Source of the DNA: Chitinophaga sp. GbtcB8
GTDB taxonomy: Bacteria; Bacteroidota; Bacteroidia; Chitinophagales; Chitinophagaceae
Direction of reading: 5' to 3'
DNA length: 64,000 nt
Assembly: GCF_019091455.1 (NCBI RefSeq)
Contig: NZ_JAGXJN010000002.1
Coordinates: forward strand, 186,001 to 250,000
Shown piece after piece: positions 63,046-64,000 of the stretch. Position 1 is the first letter of the stretch; the number at the start of each line of letters is the position of its first letter. The notes beneath the pieces were generated by a model, which saw nothing but the letters and a program-made list of their open reading frames with translations, ran no database searches and had not been told where the DNA came from. The position numbers and the translations under genes are program-made.

Positions 63046-64000
63046 ATGGGTAATACACACGCAGGCACATTACGGAAAAGGGAAGTAGCCATTTCCCTGG
63101 TGATCATTGGCATGTTATTTTTCGTGTTCGGGTTTGTATCCTGGGTGAATGCGATCCTCATCCCTTATTTTCGTATAGCCTGCGAGTTAACCCATTTTGA
63201 ATCCTACCTGGTAACATTTGCCTTTTATATTGCCTACCTGGTAATGTCGGTACCATCGGCTTACCTCATCCGGCGTTTGGGCTTTAAAAGGGGCATCATG
63301 GCTGGTTTCTGGGTAATGGCTTTAGGCGCTTTGCTGTTTATACCCGCAGCGCTTTATCGTGCTTACCCGCTTTTCCTCACCGGTTTGTTCACTATTGGTC
63401 TGGGGCTGGCTGTATTGCAAACAGCGGCCAATCCCTATGTAACCATTTTAGGCAAACCGGAAAGGGCGGCCCAGCGCATCAGCATTATGGGCATCTTTAA
63501 CAAAGGCGCAGGCATTATTGCGCCGCTGGTATTAGGCGCCGTAGTGTTAAAGGCCGATGATAGCGCCCTGTTTGCGCAGCTGTCCGGCATGGCGGATGAT
63601 GCAAGGGCCGCTTTCCTGGATGCGCTGATAAGGCGTGTAATACCACCTTACGCTATTATTACTATTGTGCTGTTCCTGTTAGGGCTAACTGTGCGTTATT
63701 CCGCATTGCCTGAAATTAATACGGAGGCGGAAAATGAGGAGCTGGCCGTAGCAAATGCCGGTAAAAAAAGTATCCTGCAGTTCCCGCATCTGATCCTGGG
63801 CGCTGTTGCCATCTTTTTGCATGTAGGTACGCAGGTGATTGCGGTGGATACCATTATTGGTTATGCGGATTCTATGGGTTTGTCTTTACAGCAGGCCAAA
63901 GTATTTCCGTCGTTCACGCTGTTTGCTACCATTACCGGTTATGTGATCGGCATCATCGTTATTCCCAGGTGGGTAAGCCAGCTGCATGCATTGCAGTTTT
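63046..64000 (+). CDS. MFS sugar transporter, FucP/NagP-like, cut by window end
   Basis: An open frame from the ATG at 63046 (MGNTHAGTLRKREVAISL) that runs to the right edge without a stop, giving about 318 residues. Repeated membrane segments include 'LFFVFGFVSWVNAILIPYFRIAC', 'LFTIGLGLAVLQTAANPYVTILGKPERAAQRISIMGIFNKGAGIIAPL' and 'GAVAIFLHVGTQVIAV'. The L-Q-T-A-A-N-P-Y-V and N-x-x-G-x-x-x-x-P motifs are those of the fucose/glucose/N-acetylglucosamine permease branch. Its place after nagB suggests amino-sugar uptake across the inner membrane. Confidence 0.9.
   Translation, partial: MGNTHAGTLRKREVAISLVIIGMLFFVFGFVSWVNAILIPYFRIACELTHFESYLVTFAFYIAYLVMSVPSAYLIRRLGFKRGIMAGFWVMALGALLFIPAALYRAYPLFLTGLFTIGLGLAVLQTAANPYVTILGKPERAAQRISIMGIFNKGAGIIAPLVLGAVVLKADDSALFAQLSGMADDARAAFLDALIRRVIPPYAIITIVLFLLGLTVRYSALPEINTEAENEELAVANAGKKSILQFPHLILGAVAIFLHVGTQVIAVDTIIGYADSMGLSLQQAKVFPSFTLFATITGYVIGIIVIPRWVSQLHALQF

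Noticed and set aside
1..64000. CRISPR array, rRNA operon, prophage genes
   Set aside because: I saw no regularly spaced repeats, no rRNA sequence and no phage structural genes. The only mobile-element signal is the integrase stump at 44002-44238.

Overview
The window comes from a member of the Bacteroidota, most likely a Chitinophagaceae (Chitinophaga-like) soil or plant-associated glycan degrader. The evidence is three SusC/SusD-type outer-membrane pairs, lipoproteins with short lipoboxes, sulfatase, GH28-like and GH109-like enzymes, SulP and fucose-permease-type MFS transporters, HxlR/AraC/LacI/DeoR regulators, an imuA-imuB-dnaE2 cassette, and few clear Shine-Dalgarno sequences. This placement rests on gene content only; no 16S or marker-gene comparison was possible.

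Layout. 0-9.6 kb: start of a SulP anion transporter (leaves the left edge), VOC protein, GH28-like beta-helix enzyme facing an SMP-30-like protein, a two-gene Dyp-type peroxidase module with a membrane partner, DinB-like protein, exported sulfatase, two small membrane proteins. 9.6-16.5 kb: HxlR regulator, PEGA-type lipoprotein, 14-TM MFS efflux pump, a DUF4082-FN3-beta-helix lipoprotein, two VOC proteins, then a short gene graveyard (tautomerase tail, and a Crp/Fnr regulator fragment fused in frame to a frameshifted pirin fragment). 16.9-22.6 kb: a SusC/SusD pair preceded by a 36-residue cysteine-rich reading frame that overlaps the susC start, and two small genes. 22.6-35.5 kb: an eight-gene leftward operon (SusC with an in-frame stop, SusD, polyol-permease-type MFS, D-2-hydroxyacid dehydrogenase, two different FGGY kinases, histidine phosphatase, secreted GDPD) with a divergent DeoR regulator. 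35.5-38 kb: beta-helix protein and zinc alcohol dehydrogenase. 38-44.5 kb: a decayed, mosaic region (SnoaL-like remnant, quinone oxidoreductase with a nonsense codon and foreign-looking composition, aldo/keto reductase stump, AT-rich acyltransferase, integrase stump) ending at a tRNA-Lys gene. 44.6-50.1 kb: the ImuA-ImuB-DnaE2 mutagenesis cassette. 50.3-52.8 kb: HxlR, aldo/keto reductase, DUF6624-like protein, a broken carboxypeptidase-regulatory-like fragment. 53-64 kb: LacI regulator with LacI-type operators, then SusC, SusD, alpha/beta hydrolase, GH109-like oxidoreductase-fold glycosidase, NagB and an amino-sugar MFS transporter that runs off the right edge.

How the genes work together. 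The 53-64 kb locus is a coherent amino-sugar glycan utilisation locus: SusCD import, deacetylation or other ester removal by the hydrolase, NAD-dependent release of N-acetylhexosamine (GH109), inner-membrane uptake and NagB entry into glycolysis, under a LacI repressor whose candidate sites (consensus CGAkAaCGTTwTCG) lie in front of both lacI and susC. The 22.6-35.5 kb operon has the parts for taking up and phosphorylating a polyol or ketose released from a phosphodiester; its substrate is unknown and a teichoic-acid-like or glycerophosphodiester substrate is only a hypothesis. The mutasome cassette is preceded by a perfect 13-bp inverted repeat, a good candidate for its operator. The tRNA-Lys/integrase remnant and the cluster of broken genes suggest that 38-44.5 kb is the scar of an integrative element.
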